From assembly GCF_000621145.1 (NCBI RefSeq), contig NZ_JHZB01000006.1, positions 62,001 through 126,000 on the forward strand: DNA of 64,000 nucleotides. Direction: 5' to 3'. The position numbers were made by a program, and so were the translations under genes. Below are positions 40,755 through 51,816 of the stretch, piece by piece (position 1 is the first letter of the stretch; every line of letters starts with the position of its first letter). Under the pieces are notes generated by a model. It did no database searches and was not told the origin of the DNA. It worked only from the letters and a program-made list of their open reading frames with translations. This stretch comes from Desulfobulbus elongatus DSM 2908. GTDB lineage: Bacteria; Desulfobacterota; Desulfobulbia; Desulfobulbales; Desulfobulbaceae.

Positions 40755-41585
40755 TCAGAAGGGCACCTTGAGGACCCGGGGCGGCGGCGGGGCTGGTTCC
40801 TGCTCCTCGATCTCGCCGGTGGTGGCGCCGAGCAGGACGAGATCCACCCGCCGGTTCTGCTTCCGCCCCTCCTCGGTGCTGTTATCGGCGACCGGACGGT
40901 ATTCGCCGTAGCCGGTGACCGATATCTTTTCCGGGCTCAAGCCGTGCCGGTCCATGAAAAACCGGGCGAGGCTGGTGGCCCGGGCGGTCGACAATTCCCA
41001 GTTTGACTGGAATGCCGGCGACCGGATCGGGATGGTGTCGGTGTGCCCTTCGAAGCTGATCTCGTTGCCGTAGGGCAGCAGGGTCTCGGCCATCTTGGCC
41101 AGCAATTCGTAGGATGCCGGGTTGATGGTGGCGCTGCCCGAGTCGAAAAATCCGGCTTCCTTCATGCTGATCACCAACCCTCGCTTGGTGATCTCGATAT
41201 GCACCTTGTCCTGCGCCTGCTTCTCGATCAGGAATTTTTCCAGGGCGACCAGGATCTCCTTGAAATCCTTCTTGGTCGCCTGCACCTTGTTCGGTCCGTC
41301 GCTCTTGGACTTCGGCTTCTCGACGTTCTTCGGTTGCGCCCGCATCGACGGAATGGGCATTATGTCGGTCTTGTTCATTATCTGCGGCTTGCCCGAGGTG
41401 GTGCCGGTGGTGACGCCGAACGCGGTCCGGTAGGAAGCGGCCACCTGCTCCACCTTCTTCCGGTCGGTCTGGGACATGGCGTAGAGGGTGACGAACACCG
41501 CGAACAGCAGGGTGATGAAGTCACCGTAGGAAACCAGCCACCGCTCGTGGTTGGGCGCCTTTTCCGGCTCTTTTTTCCGTGCCAT
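40755..41585 (-). CDS. motB: Flagellar motor stator protein MotB
   Basis: Stator subunit that anchors the motor to peptidoglycan and, with MotA, conducts ions. A single membrane helix near residues 18-38 holds the conserved Asp in WLVSYGDFITLLFAVFV. The periplasmic C-terminal OmpA-like domain has FEGHTDTIPI, SNWELSTARA and GYGEYRPV. At 276 aa it has the usual size. Start: ATG at 41585, one base after the motA stop, with AGGAGG inside the end of motA. A terminator follows. Confidence 0.95.
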   Translation of the reverse strand: MARKKEPEKAPNHERWLVSYGDFITLLFAVFVTLYAMSQTDRKKVEQVAASYRTAFGVTTGTTSGKPQIMNKTDIMPIPSMRAQPKNVEKPKSKSDGPNKVQATKKDFKEILVALEKFLIEKQAQDKVHIEITKRGLVISMKEAGFFDSGSATINPASYELLAKMAETLLPYGNEISFEGHTDTIPIRSPAFQSNWELSTARATSLARFFMDRHGLSPEKISVTGYGEYRPVADNSTEEGRKQNRRVDLVLLGATTGEIEEQEPAPPPPRVLKVPF

Positions 41586-41586
41586 C

Positions 41587-42372
41587 TTATCTCTTGCCTC
41601 CTTCCTCGTCGGCGGCGGAGCCCTTGCCGCCATGACCGCCCAGATACGACTTCAGGCGCTCCTCGATGAACCGGGGATTCTCGCCGTTCTGGATGGCGAC
41701 GATGCCGGCGATGATGATTTCCTTGCGCACCGAGTCGTCCTTGATCCGGAGCTTGATCTTGGTGGCCGCGGGCAGGCAGATGATATTGGCGGTGACCAGG
41801 CCGTAAATGGTGGCCACGAAGGCGACCGCGATACCGGCGCCCAGCTTGGAGGTGTCCTCCAGGTTGCTCATGACGTGGATCAGGCCGAGCACCGCGCCGA
41901 TGATGCCGATGGTCGGCGCATAGCCGCCGGCCGCCTCGAAAAATTCGGCGCTCATCTTGGCGTGTTCCTCGGACGCGGCCAGGTCGATTTCCATCAGCTC
42001 CCTGATATCCTTGGGCTCGACCCCGTCGACCGACAGCGAAATGGCCTTTTTCATGAACCGGTCCTTGTGCGTCTGGGCGTCCTGCTCCAGGGCGATGATG
42101 CCGTTTTTTCTCGCCTTGGCCGCATAGCCGCAGATCTCGGTGATGAGATCGTCATTTTTCGGAGAGGTGCTGAGCAGCTTCTTGACATCCTTGACGGCGC
42201 CGATGGCGACTTCAAGGGGGAAACTGACGAAGGCCGCGCCAAAGGTGCCGCCCAGCACGATCAGGGCGGCGGTGGGTTGCAGGAGGGCGGTGAGGTGCAG
42301 TCCCTCCAGGGCGGCGCCACCGACGATGGCGCCAAAGCCCATGACTAATCCGATGATGGTTGCGATATCCAT
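41587..42372 (-). CDS. motA: Flagellar motor stator protein MotA
   Basis: Four-helix membrane stator subunit (261 aa) that couples ion flow to flagellar rotation. The N-terminus DIATIIGLVMGFGAIVGG, the cytoplasmic loop with conserved charged residues, and the C-terminal helices with GYAPTIGIIGAVLGLIHVM and GAGIAVAFVATIYGL are the family hallmarks. It is encoded directly before motB and after flbD on one strand. Confidence 0.96.
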   Translation of the reverse strand: MDIATIIGLVMGFGAIVGGAALEGLHLTALLQPTAALIVLGGTFGAAFVSFPLEVAIGAVKDVKKLLSTSPKNDDLITEICGYAAKARKNGIIALEQDAQTHKDRFMKKAISLSVDGVEPKDIRELMEIDLAASEEHAKMSAEFFEAAGGYAPTIGIIGAVLGLIHVMSNLEDTSKLGAGIAVAFVATIYGLVTANIICLPAATKIKLRIKDDSVRKEIIIAGIVAIQNGENPRFIEERLKSYLGGHGGKGSAADEEGGKR

Positions 42373-42573
42373 AGTGTTTCTGCTGCTGATTGAAGGGGCG
42401 GACGTCCGTTTCGGCCCGAATGCCTCGGAAAGACTATGACATATTATTGTATGGGAAGGAACGGGGATTCAAAAGAAAAAAACGAACAAGGGGGAAAGCC
42501 GGCGGGTTCGTCTCTCCCGCCGGCACGACGGCGGGGATGCGGATATGCCGGTCTGTCCCGATCAGGGCGGCGA

Positions 42574-42807
42574 TCATGCCGGCGTCCCGGCAGCGGTCGC
42601 GTCGGCACCGGGGTCCTGGCGCGACAGGCGGATGATCCGAACGCGGTAGGCAACGATTCTGTCGATGACGTCCTCGGCCTTTTCCCGGACAAGGATATGA
42701 TCGGCGTTGATCAGTTCGATGATCGTATCCGGCGTTTCCTCGATACTCTTGATCAGGTCGGGGTTGAGATAGAATGCCGAATTGTTGAGCCTGGTCAGTT
42801 TAATCAT
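42574..42807 (-). CDS. flbD: Flagellar FlbD-family protein
   Basis: A 77-aa protein matching the FlbD family, short proteins found next to flagellar motor genes: MIKLTRLNNSAFYLNPDLIKSIE, then TPDTIIELINADHILVREKA. Start: the ATG at 42807, as the family always begins IKLTRLN. A longer in-frame start is not conserved. It lies 201 bp before motA on the same strand, giving the common order flbD-motA-motB. The exact role is not established. Confidence 0.88.
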   Translation of the reverse strand: MIKLTRLNNSAFYLNPDLIKSIEETPDTIIELINADHILVREKAEDVIDRIVAYRVRIIRLSRQDPGADATAAGTPA

Positions 42808-42899
42808 GGCGGGAGGGAACAAGCAGGCCAACGCACGGTGACGCCGGCAACGGAAATCCGCCGGCCGTGCCGCCGCGATCCACGATCGTCGGCGAAACG

Positions 42900-42923
42900 G
42901 CCGGCCTGGTGTATGAGGCCGGC
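42900..42923 (-). terminator. Possible terminator of the pccB-pccA operon
   Basis: Perfect 8-bp stem gccggcct / aggccggc with an 8-nt loop lies 51 bp past the pccA stop. The following minus-strand sequence (CGTTTCG) is only weakly T-rich, so the call is tentative. Confidence 0.4.
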
Positions 42924-42973
42924 TTTCCCGGAAACGGAAGGTGCCGCACCTGTCGCCCTGACGCCACCCGGCG

Positions 42974-45001
<2,028 letters not shown>

Positions 45002-45009
45002 GGCGTGCC

Positions 45010-46563
45010 TCACAGGGGGATGTTTCCGTGTTTGCGATTCGGTCCCTTGGTGTCCTTGCTGTCGAGCATCTGCAGAGTGCGGATGAGATGCGAGCGGGTG
45101 TCGCGCGGGAAGATGACGTCGTCGATGTAGCCCCGCTGCGCGGCAAGGAAGGGGTTGGCGAAGGTGCGGCGGTATTCCTCCATCTTTTCGTTGAGCACGG
45201 CCTCCGGGTCTCCGGCCGAATAGATCTCCTTGCGGTGGATGACCTCGGCCGCGCCCTTGGGCCCCATGACCGCGATTTCGGCGGTCGGCCAGGCATAGTT
45301 GACGTCGCAGTGGATGTGCTTGGAGTTCATCACCAGATAGGCGCCGCCGTAGGCCTTGCGGATGATCACCGAGATGCGCGGCACCGTGGCCTCGGTGAAG
45401 GCGTAGAGCAGCTTGGCGCCGTGGCGGATGATGCCGCCGTGTTCCTGGTCCGGGCCGGGCATGAAGCCGGGCACGTCGACCAGGGAGATCAGCGGGATGT
45501 TGAAGGCGTCGCAGAAACGGACGAAACGGCCGGCCTTGAACGAGGCGTCGTTGTCGAGGACGCCGGCCAGCACTGCCGGCTGGTTGGCCACCAGGCCCAC
45601 GGTCTGGCCGCCGAGCCGGCCGAAGCCGCAGATGATGTTGCGGGCGAATCCGGCGTGGACCTCCATGAACTCCGCGCCGTCCAGGATTGAGTGGATCAGC
45701 ACGTTCATGTCGTAGGTCTGGTTGGAGTTGCTCGGGATGAGGAAGTCCAGGGCCGGATCGGTCCGGTCGGCGGCGTCGCTGAGGTCGAGAATCGGCGCGC
45801 GCAGGCGGTTGTTGGAGGGCAGGTAGCTGATCAGCCGCCGCACCTCGCGCAGGGCGAGCACGTCGTTGGGCACGGTGAAATGGGCCACGCCGCTCTTGCC
45901 GGCATGCACCTTGGCGCCGCCCAGGGCCTCGGAGGTGATGTCCTGGTGGGTGACGGTCTTGACCACGCTCGGCCCGGTGACGAACATGTAGGAGGAATCC
46001 TCGACCATGAAGACGAAATCGGTGATCGAGGGGCTGTAAACCGCGCCGCCGGCGCAGGGACCCATGATGCAGGAGATCTGCGGCACCACCCCGCTGGCCC
46101 GGACGTTGCGGTGAAAGATCTCGCCGTAGGCGGCGAGGGCGTCGACGCCCTCCTGGATGCGAGCGCCGCCGGAATCGTTGAGGCCGATGATCGGTGCGCC
46201 CACCTTGACCGCCAGGTCCATGACCTTGCAGATCTTCTGGGCGTGGGCCTCGCCCAGCGAGCCGCCGAGTACGGTGAAATCCTGGCTGAACACGAAGACC
46301 TCGCGACCGTCGATGGAACCATGGCCGGTGATGACGCCGTCGCCGAGATAGCTCTTCTCCTCGCCCAGGCTGCCGCCCCGGCCCAGCTTGAGCACGTCGA
46401 ACTCCTCGAAGGAGCCGCCGTCCAGCAACAGATCGAGCCGCTCGCGCGCCGTCAGCTTGCCCTTGCGGTGCTGATCGAGCTTTTTCTCCTCCCCGCCGGC
46501 GTCAATGGACTCCGCCCGCAATCGTTCCAAGGTTTCAAGGGTTGCGTTGTATTGGGTATCCAT
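45010..46563 (-). CDS. pccB: Acyl-CoA carboxylase carboxyltransferase subunit
   Basis: Transfers the carboxyl group from carboxybiotin to an acyl-CoA, probably propionyl-CoA. The 517-aa crotonase-fold protein has both halves: SGGARIQEGVDALAAYGEIF in the N-domain and VDVPGFMPGPDQEHGGIIRHGAK, with AYGGAYLVMNSK, in the C-domain. Start: ATG at 46563 with AGGGA 6 nt upstream. An ATG two codons earlier is also possible. A good sigma-70 promoter lies about 180 bp upstream. It is the first gene of the pccB-pccA operon. Confidence 0.92.
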   Translation of the reverse strand: MDTQYNATLETLERLRAESIDAGGEEKKLDQHRKGKLTARERLDLLLDGGSFEEFDVLKLGRGGSLGEEKSYLGDGVITGHGSIDGREVFVFSQDFTVLGGSLGEAHAQKICKVMDLAVKVGAPIIGLNDSGGARIQEGVDALAAYGEIFHRNVRASGVVPQISCIMGPCAGGAVYSPSITDFVFMVEDSSYMFVTGPSVVKTVTHQDITSEALGGAKVHAGKSGVAHFTVPNDVLALREVRRLISYLPSNNRLRAPILDLSDAADRTDPALDFLIPSNSNQTYDMNVLIHSILDGAEFMEVHAGFARNIICGFGRLGGQTVGLVANQPAVLAGVLDNDASFKAGRFVRFCDAFNIPLISLVDVPGFMPGPDQEHGGIIRHGAKLLYAFTEATVPRISVIIRKAYGGAYLVMNSKHIHCDVNYAWPTAEIAVMGPKGAAEVIHRKEIYSAGDPEAVLNEKMEEYRRTFANPFLAAQRGYIDDVIFPRDTRSHLIRTLQMLDSKDTKGPNRKHGNIPL

Positions 46564-47246
46564 GGGCATTCCCTGAGAATGGAACCTGTATGGCAACCCA
46601 GACAAGGGCTGCACGCAGATTCACGATGATAGATGATTGTTCCGTCGCCGGTCGGCTCTGCTTCACTTTCATTGACAAGCCGGTCGATGCCGGAAGGCGG
46701 GTACGCTGTTGGGTCAGGTGGCTTTCGATAAAATACGCAATAATACTTGAGCGACGCTTTGTTGACAAATCAGAAAAACTCATTGCCGTCATTAATTTGG
46801 CCGCAAAAGAAAAGAAAGTGACCGGAACCGCCTTCCAACCACCCTTTATCGATGGCAGATGCATCCCTGCACGGCTTCGGCGGGCTTGCCCGCGCTCACA
46901 CCGGGGAGCGCCTCCCGCATCCGGATCGGTTTCCGGGTTCAAATTCCTTGCCGAACACGATACATTGCGGCCGTAAGGAGGGACGCCCCGTCCCGCGGTC
47001 GATGAATTCGTCCAGGCCATCGAAATGAAAAAGGCGGCCTGGACCATGAACGACAATGTGCGCCGCATGCGGCCGGAAGAACCGACGATGGTCGTCTTTG
47101 ATCGATCAAAGGCCGTCCTGGCTGCGCCGGATTTCGATGGTGAACGGGAGGAGACAGGCTTCTGTTGTCTCTCTATCTGATATCTTTTGATCTCTGTTCA
47201 ATGTTCCACCCCGGTTTTTTCCTGCACCCGACCTTCGGAGCTGCCC
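46564..47246. other. Divergent intergenic region between pccB and the YheT-like gene
   Basis: 683 bp without a convincing gene. The pccB promoter lies at 46741-46769. A 51-codon frame at 47024-47179 (MKKAAWTMNDNVRRMRPEE...) is too short and unfamiliar to call. The rest shows nothing I can name. Confidence 0.5.
46741..46769 (-). promoter_or_regulatory. Sigma-70-type promoter for pccB-pccA
   Basis: Minus-strand -35 TTGTCA (46764-46769) and -10 TATTAT (46741-46746) are separated by exactly 17 bp, directed at pccB and about 180 bp before its start. Confidence 0.6.
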
Positions 47247-48203
47247 ATGCCGACCGACACGTTCCAGCCGCCCTCGTGGTTGCGCAATCCCCACCTGCAA
47301 ACCCTGTGGCCCAAACTGTTCCGCCGCCGGCCAGTCCTGTCCCTGCGCCGGGAGCGCCTGGAACTGGCGGATGCCGACTTCATCGATCTGGCCTGGACCG
47401 CGCCGGCGGGCGGTCCGGTGGTGCTGATGCTTCACGGCCTGGAAGGCGATCTCCGCTCGCACTATGCCCTGCCGGTGATGGCCGTGTTGCTCCATGCCGG
47501 CCTGCAGCCGGTGTTCATGCATCTGCGCGGGTGCAGCGGCGAGCCCAACCGGCTGCCCCGTACCTACCACAGCGGCGCAATCGAGGATCTGGCCGAAGTG
47601 CTGGCGCTGCTGCGGGCCAGCGGCCGGCCGGCGGCGGCGGCCATCGGCTTTTCCCTGGGTGGCAATCTCCTGCTCCGCTATCTGGGCGTGGCCGGGGATG
47701 CATCCCAACTGCGGGCGGCAATGGCCGTCTCCGTGCCCTTTGTCCTGGCCGATGCGGCCCGGCGCCTGGAACAGGGCAGCTCCCGCCTTTATCAGCAGTA
47801 CCTGCTCGACCGGATGAAACGATCCTACAGGTGGAAATGCCAGGCCGTTGCCTCGCCCTTGCGGGTTGATCTCGACCGGATCCGCACCCTCCGGGAGTAC
47901 GACGAGCGCATCACCGCGCCGCTCAACGGTTTTGCCGGGGCCGACGACTACTATGCCCGGTGCAGCTCCATGGGCTACCTGCCCGCCATCACCACCCCGA
48001 CCCTGATCCTCCACAGCACCGACGACCCCTTCATGTACCCGCACAACGTGCCCCGCGCCGACCAGGTGGGTCCGGGAATTCGCCTGGCCATCCAGGAGCA
48101 CGGCGGCCATGTCGGATTCATCGACGGGCGTTTCCCCTGGCGGACCGGCTGCCTGATCGATCGCCTGGCAACCGCCTTCCTGCGCGAACATCTCGCCGTC
48201 TGA
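47247..48203 (+). CDS. YheT-family alpha/beta hydrolase
   Basis: A 318-aa alpha/beta hydrolase. The N-terminus PPSWLRNPHLQTLWPKLFRR is a strong marker of the YheT/ABHD3 family. The oxyanion loop is LMLHGLEGD, the nucleophile elbow GFSLGGN carries Ser, and late Asp (STDDPF) and His (EHGGHVGF) complete the triad. The ribosome site CGGAG precedes the ATG. The physiological substrate in bacteria is not established. It converges on the cobalamin operon, with 15 bp between the stops. Confidence 0.88.
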   Translation: MPTDTFQPPSWLRNPHLQTLWPKLFRRRPVLSLRRERLELADADFIDLAWTAPAGGPVVLMLHGLEGDLRSHYALPVMAVLLHAGLQPVFMHLRGCSGEPNRLPRTYHSGAIEDLAEVLALLRASGRPAAAAIGFSLGGNLLLRYLGVAGDASQLRAAMAVSVPFVLADAARRLEQGSSRLYQQYLLDRMKRSYRWKCQAVASPLRVDLDRIRTLREYDERITAPLNGFAGADDYYARCSSMGYLPAITTPTLILHSTDDPFMYPHNVPRADQVGPGIRLAIQEHGGHVGFIDGRFPWRTGCLIDRLATAFLREHLAV

Positions 48204-48218
48204 GTCGCGGTTTCCCGA

Positions 48219-48809
48219 TCAGGGGCGCAGCATCCGCACCCGGTCAACCGCGGCCAGGGCATCGTCCGGATCGAAGATTTCGAAGCAGACCAAGAGTTCC
48301 TCGCGCAGATGGGGACGGGCCGCCTGGAGAGTGGCTTCGTCCAGGGGGAGGTGGTCGATGCGGCCGTCGGTGCCGGAGAGGTGCAGCTCGACGATGTGGG
48401 GATGATAATGGGCGGGCAGCGGTCTGCCCAAGAGGCTGTGGGTGAGGTCGAAGGTGAAACGGGGGTGGAACTCGACCAGGTCGATCAGGTTTTCCAGGGC
48501 GACCAGATCGGGCCAGTCCTGCTCTTGCCATCCGGGCAGGGGATGGAGGGTCATGTTGAGCAGGGGAAAGCCGCTGGCCGCGAAAAATTGGGCGGCGGCC
48601 AGGGCGTGTTCCGTCCGGTCGGTGGGCAGGTGGAGGGTGTATTCCAGGTCCAATGCGGCCAGGCCGTCGAGCCAGGAGGCCACCTTGGTCCGCATCGGCT
48701 TGTCCCAGGTGTAGACCAGGAGTTCGACGAAATCGACCCGGCCTTCCACCAGGCGGGCGTTATCGAGGAAATTTTCCCCGGTAAGCCATGATGTGGTCCC
48801 CAATTTCAT
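48219..48809 (-). CDS. cbiR: TIM-barrel AP-endonuclease-2-like protein, candidate cobamide-remodelling enzyme CbiR
   Basis: A 196-aa protein of the xylose isomerase-like TIM-barrel superfamily. MKLGTTSWL, RVDFVELLVYTWD, YTLHLPTD, FTFDLTHSLLG and HIVELHLSG give the typical alternation of beta strands with metal-ligand Glu, His and Asp residues. Its place as the last gene of cobU-cobS-cobC-cobT fits CbiR, known from Akkermansia, which cleaves the lower ligand from cobamides to give cobinamide phosphate. The assignment rests on context and fold, so it could be another sugar-phosphate isomerase-like enzyme. The start lies 50 bp inside the end of cobT. Confidence 0.6.
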   Translation of the reverse strand: MKLGTTSWLTGENFLDNARLVEGRVDFVELLVYTWDKPMRTKVASWLDGLAALDLEYTLHLPTDRTEHALAAAQFFAASGFPLLNMTLHPLPGWQEQDWPDLVALENLIDLVEFHPRFTFDLTHSLLGRPLPAHYHPHIVELHLSGTDGRIDHLPLDEATLQAARPHLREELLVCFEIFDPDDALAAVDRVRMLRP

Positions 48810-49854
48810 CGCGCGATTTCCCGAGAATGGCAAAGGTACCCATTTCCTCGATCATGCGGAGCGAGGCCTCGATGATCGAAAACATCAGGGCGCAGCCGGT
48901 GCCCTCGCCCAGCCGCATGTCCATGTTGAGCATCGGCTCCAGGCCGGTGATCTCCCGCAGCAGCATGGCTCCGGGTTCAAAGGAGAGGTGCGAGGGAATC
49001 ATGTATTCCACCGCCTCGGGCTTGAGGCGCATGGCCGTGAGCGCGGCGACGTTGGAGATCAGGCCGTCGGTGACCACCGGCACCCGCCGGGCGGCGCAGG
49101 CCAGATAGGTGCCGGTCAGGCCGGCGATGTCGAGGCCGCCCACCTTGGCCAGCACATCGAGGGGGTCGTCCGGATCGGGCCGGTTGTGCTGCACCGCCTG
49201 CTTGACCACCGCTTTTTTCCGCTCGAAGGCCTCGTCGGTCAGGCCGGCGCCCCGGCCGACCACCCGCTCGATGGGCGCGCCGGTGAAGGCGTAGAGCACG
49301 GCGCTGCTGGCCGTGGTGTTGCCGATGCCGATCTCGCCGGTGCCGATCAGATCGTAGCCCTGGTCGATGGCCGCATTGGTGACCTCGATCCCTACCTCGA
49401 TCGCCCGGATCGCCTCCTCGCGGCTCATGGCGGGTCCCTTGAGGAAATTGGCGGTGCCGTAGCGGATCTTGCGGTTGATCACCTTGGGCAGATCGACATC
49501 GACCTGGATGCCGATGTCCACGGCGATGATATCGGCCTTGGCGTACCGGGCGAGGAAATTGACCCCCATGCGGCCGGAGGTGACGAAATCGGCGCCGATG
49601 CGGGTGATGTCCTGGGGATACATGGCGATGCCCTCGGCATAGACGCCGTTGTCGGCCATCATCACCACGATCGCCTTGCGTTTGATCTCGTTGTGCACCT
49701 GGCCGGTGATACCGGCGATCTGGCGGGCGATGTCCTCCAGCTTGCCGAGGCTGCCCGGCGGTTTGAGGCAGTAGTCGATCTCGCGCTGGGCGGCGGCCAT
49801 GGCCGCCCGGTCGATGGGTCGGATGGCTTCCAGGGTTTGGGTCAGCAGTTGCAT
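48760..49854 (-). CDS. cobT: Nicotinate-nucleotide-dimethylbenzimidazole phosphoribosyltransferase
   Basis: Makes alpha-ribazole phosphate, the activated lower ligand of cobalamin. The 364-aa protein shows KPPGSLGKLEDIARQIAG at the N-terminus, VMMADNGVYAEG, GEIGIGNTTASSA and, near the end, the catalytic Glu-containing LGEGTGCAL. All are CobT landmarks. It follows cobC on the same strand, and its 3' end overlaps the candidate cbiR gene by 50 bp in another frame. Confidence 0.95.
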   Translation of the reverse strand: MQLLTQTLEAIRPIDRAAMAAAQREIDYCLKPPGSLGKLEDIARQIAGITGQVHNEIKRKAIVVMMADNGVYAEGIAMYPQDITRIGADFVTSGRMGVNFLARYAKADIIAVDIGIQVDVDLPKVINRKIRYGTANFLKGPAMSREEAIRAIEVGIEVTNAAIDQGYDLIGTGEIGIGNTTASSAVLYAFTGAPIERVVGRGAGLTDEAFERKKAVVKQAVQHNRPDPDDPLDVLAKVGGLDIAGLTGTYLACAARRVPVVTDGLISNVAALTAMRLKPEAVEYMIPSHLSFEPGAMLLREITGLEPMLNMDMRLGEGTGCALMFSIIEASLRMIEEMGTFAILGKSRDEIGDHIMAYRGKFPR

Positions 49855-49868
49855 GCGTATTTATCTGT

Positions 49869-50468
49869 TTATCTGTAGTTGAAACGGATGAGGATGGGCA
49901 GTTCGCCCATGAATTCGACCTCGCTCAAGGTGGCGTTGTCGACCTTGAACTTCCAGTAGCCCTTGGCCACCGATTCGCAGAAGAAATGGGCGAGCAGCGA
50001 GCGGATGCAGCCGCCGTGCGAGACCACTGCCACCCGCTTGCCGGGATGGGTGCGGACAATCTCCTCGACCACGCTGATCACCCGGTACTTGAAGGCGGCA
50101 AAGGCCTCGGCACCGGGGATGCGGGTTTTTTCCCAGTCGGTGAGCCACATCTGCCAGATCTCCGGATACTCTTTGGCGATCGTTGAGAAATGCATGCCCT
50201 CCCACTCGCCGAAATGGAATTCCTGCAGGCTGGAATCGGTGACGATCCGCGCCTGGTCGCCGAACACCAAGGCGGCGGTCTCCACCGCCCGCGACAGGGG
50301 GCTGGAGAAAATGGAATCGACCTCAAGGGCGTTGATCCGTTCCCGTAGCGTTTGGGCCTGGAGACGGCCGTGGTCGTTCAAGGGGGTGTCGGTGCTGCCC
50401 ATGAGGACGCCGCTTTTGTTCTGTTCGGTTTCGCCGTGACGGATGAGATAGAGTTTGGTCGTGTTCAT
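49869..50468 (-). CDS. cobC: Histidine phosphatase, probably alpha-ribazole phosphatase
   Basis: A 199-aa phosphoglycerate-mutase-fold phosphatase with the catalytic motif LYLIRHGETEQNKSG, a second His in VVSHGGCIRSL and the EFHFGEWEG segment typical of CobC. In this operon it should dephosphorylate alpha-ribazole phosphate or adenosylcobalamin phosphate. The start overlaps the cobS stop by 4 bp (ATGA), so translation is coupled. Only the context distinguishes it from other broad phosphatases of the family. Confidence 0.85.
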   Translation of the reverse strand: MNTTKLYLIRHGETEQNKSGVLMGSTDTPLNDHGRLQAQTLRERINALEVDSIFSSPLSRAVETAALVFGDQARIVTDSSLQEFHFGEWEGMHFSTIAKEYPEIWQMWLTDWEKTRIPGAEAFAAFKYRVISVVEEIVRTHPGKRVAVVSHGGCIRSLLAHFFCESVAKGYWKFKVDNATLSEVEFMGELPILIRFNYR

Positions 50469-51244
50469 GACAGCCAGTATTTCCAGACAAGAAGAGCGAC
50501 AAAAAGGCTGAGCAGTTCGGCGAGTTCGATGGAGGCGCCGATGGTGTCGCCGGTAATACCGCCCAATCGCCATTTGACATAGGCGGCAAAGCCCACAGCC
50601 AGCCCGACCGGCGGCAGATGGAGGATCAGGGTCAGCCAGGGAATCACGTTTGCGCGCACGCCCCAGAAAAACAGCATGCCGCCGACCAGAATCAGGGAAA
50701 ACAGGGTGGCAAAGACCGCCTGCACCAATCCGGTCTGATTGACATAATCGCCGATGCCGCGCTCCTGGCGGGCATAACGGGCCACCGCCGAATGCCAGAC
50801 CAGGGCCATCCGGCCCAGCACCGGCGCGGCCAGGAGGGCCGGAACAGCGCCGTCCGCCGGGATGGCGCGTAGCAGGAGATATTTCAGCAAAATGGCCAGC
50901 ACCACGGCGATCACCCCGTTGACGCCCAGGGTCGAGTCCCGCATGATTTCGAGCATCCGCTCGCGCGAGCGGTAGCTGAACAGGCCGTCGGCGGTGTCGG
51001 CCAGGCCGTCGACGTGCAGGCCGCCGGTGACGCCGATCAGCAGGATCACCGCGATTAGGGCCGCCAGTTCCCGGCCGAGCAGCCAATCAGCCAGCACAAA
51101 CCCTCCGGCCGCGGGCAAGGCCACCAGCAGTCCGACCAGGGGCATCCATTTCATGCCCTGGACAAAGCGCTCGGCGGTGAAGTCGATCGCCACCGGGATC
51201 GGGTAGCGGGTCATGAACTGGATCATGAGAATGAGCGCCTGCAT
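50465..51244 (-). CDS. cobS: Adenosylcobinamide-GDP ribazoletransferase (cobalamin synthase)
   Basis: Integral membrane enzyme that joins adenosylcobinamide-GDP with alpha-ribazole (phosphate). The 259-aa protein has six or seven hydrophobic segments, QFMTRYPIPV near the N-terminus, and the motif GGLHVDGLADTADGLFS with conserved Asp residues, followed by MRDSTLGVNGV. These are diagnostic for CobS. Start: ATG before QALILM. It begins 11 bp after the cobU stop. Confidence 0.95.
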   Translation of the reverse strand: MQALILMIQFMTRYPIPVAIDFTAERFVQGMKWMPLVGLLVALPAAGGFVLADWLLGRELAALIAVILLIGVTGGLHVDGLADTADGLFSYRSRERMLEIMRDSTLGVNGVIAVVLAILLKYLLLRAIPADGAVPALLAAPVLGRMALVWHSAVARYARQERGIGDYVNQTGLVQAVFATLFSLILVGGMLFFWGVRANVIPWLTLILHLPPVGLAVGFAAYVKWRLGGITGDTIGASIELAELLSLFVALLVWKYWLS

Positions 51245-51255
51245 GCCTCGATCTG

Positions 51256-51816
51256 CTACCCCTTGATCCGCACCGGAATACCGGAAACAACCAGATAGAC
51301 TTCGGCAGCGGCGGCGGCCATCCGCTGGTTGACCCGCCCGGCGCAGTCGCGGAAGAAACGGGCCATGGCCGAGCCCGGCACGATGCCGTAGCCCACCTCG
51401 TTGGTCACCGCGACCAGGTCGGCCCGACTCCCGGCGACGGCGGTCACGATCGCCTCGATTTCGGTCATCACTTTGGCCTCGACCTCGTTCAATCGGACCA
51501 TGGCCGGGCGTTCCCAATCAACGGGTTGGGCGAGGATCCGGTTGGTGGTGAGCACGGTGAGGCAGTCGAGCAGCAGGCCATCGCATCGCCGCCCCTCGTC
51601 GGCGATAACCGCGGAGGGTCGCTCCGGCGCTTCATGGGTCCGCCAGGCAGCGGGCCGCTGTTGCCTGTGTCTGGCAATCCTGTCGGCCATCTCGTCGTCC
51701 AGGGCCCTGGCAGTGGCGATATAGGCGATATCCTTGCCAAGATCGGCAACCAGTTGCTCGGCAAAACGGCTCTTGCCGCTCCTGGCCCCGCCGGTGACAA
51801 GAAGAATGCGTCCCAT
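51256..51816 (-). CDS. cobU: Adenosylcobinamide kinase / GMP-transferase
   Basis: Phosphorylates adenosylcobinamide and transfers GMP to it. The 186-aa P-loop protein starts GRILLVTGGARSGKSRFAEQ (Walker A GGARSGKS) and has the GMP-accepting His region RIARHRQQRPAAWRT, plus the Walker B-like LLLDCLTVLTTN. Length is typical of CobU. It is the first gene of the cob operon. Its 214-bp upstream region shows no recognisable cobalamin riboswitch. Confidence 0.95.
   Translation of the reverse strand: MGRILLVTGGARSGKSRFAEQLVADLGKDIAYIATARALDDEMADRIARHRQQRPAAWRTHEAPERPSAVIADEGRRCDGLLLDCLTVLTTNRILAQPVDWERPAMVRLNEVEAKVMTEIEAIVTAVAGSRADLVAVTNEVGYGIVPGSAMARFFRDCAGRVNQRMAAAAAEVYLVVSGIPVRIKG

Noticed and set aside
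46535-47068. 177-codon minus-strand frame upstream of pccB
   Set aside because: Its composition is that of random sequence and it would overlap the pccB promoter and start.
47024-47179. 51-codon ORF before the YheT-like gene
   Set aside because: It is short, has no good ribosome site and no recognisable family. Called only as a possibility in the intergenic note.
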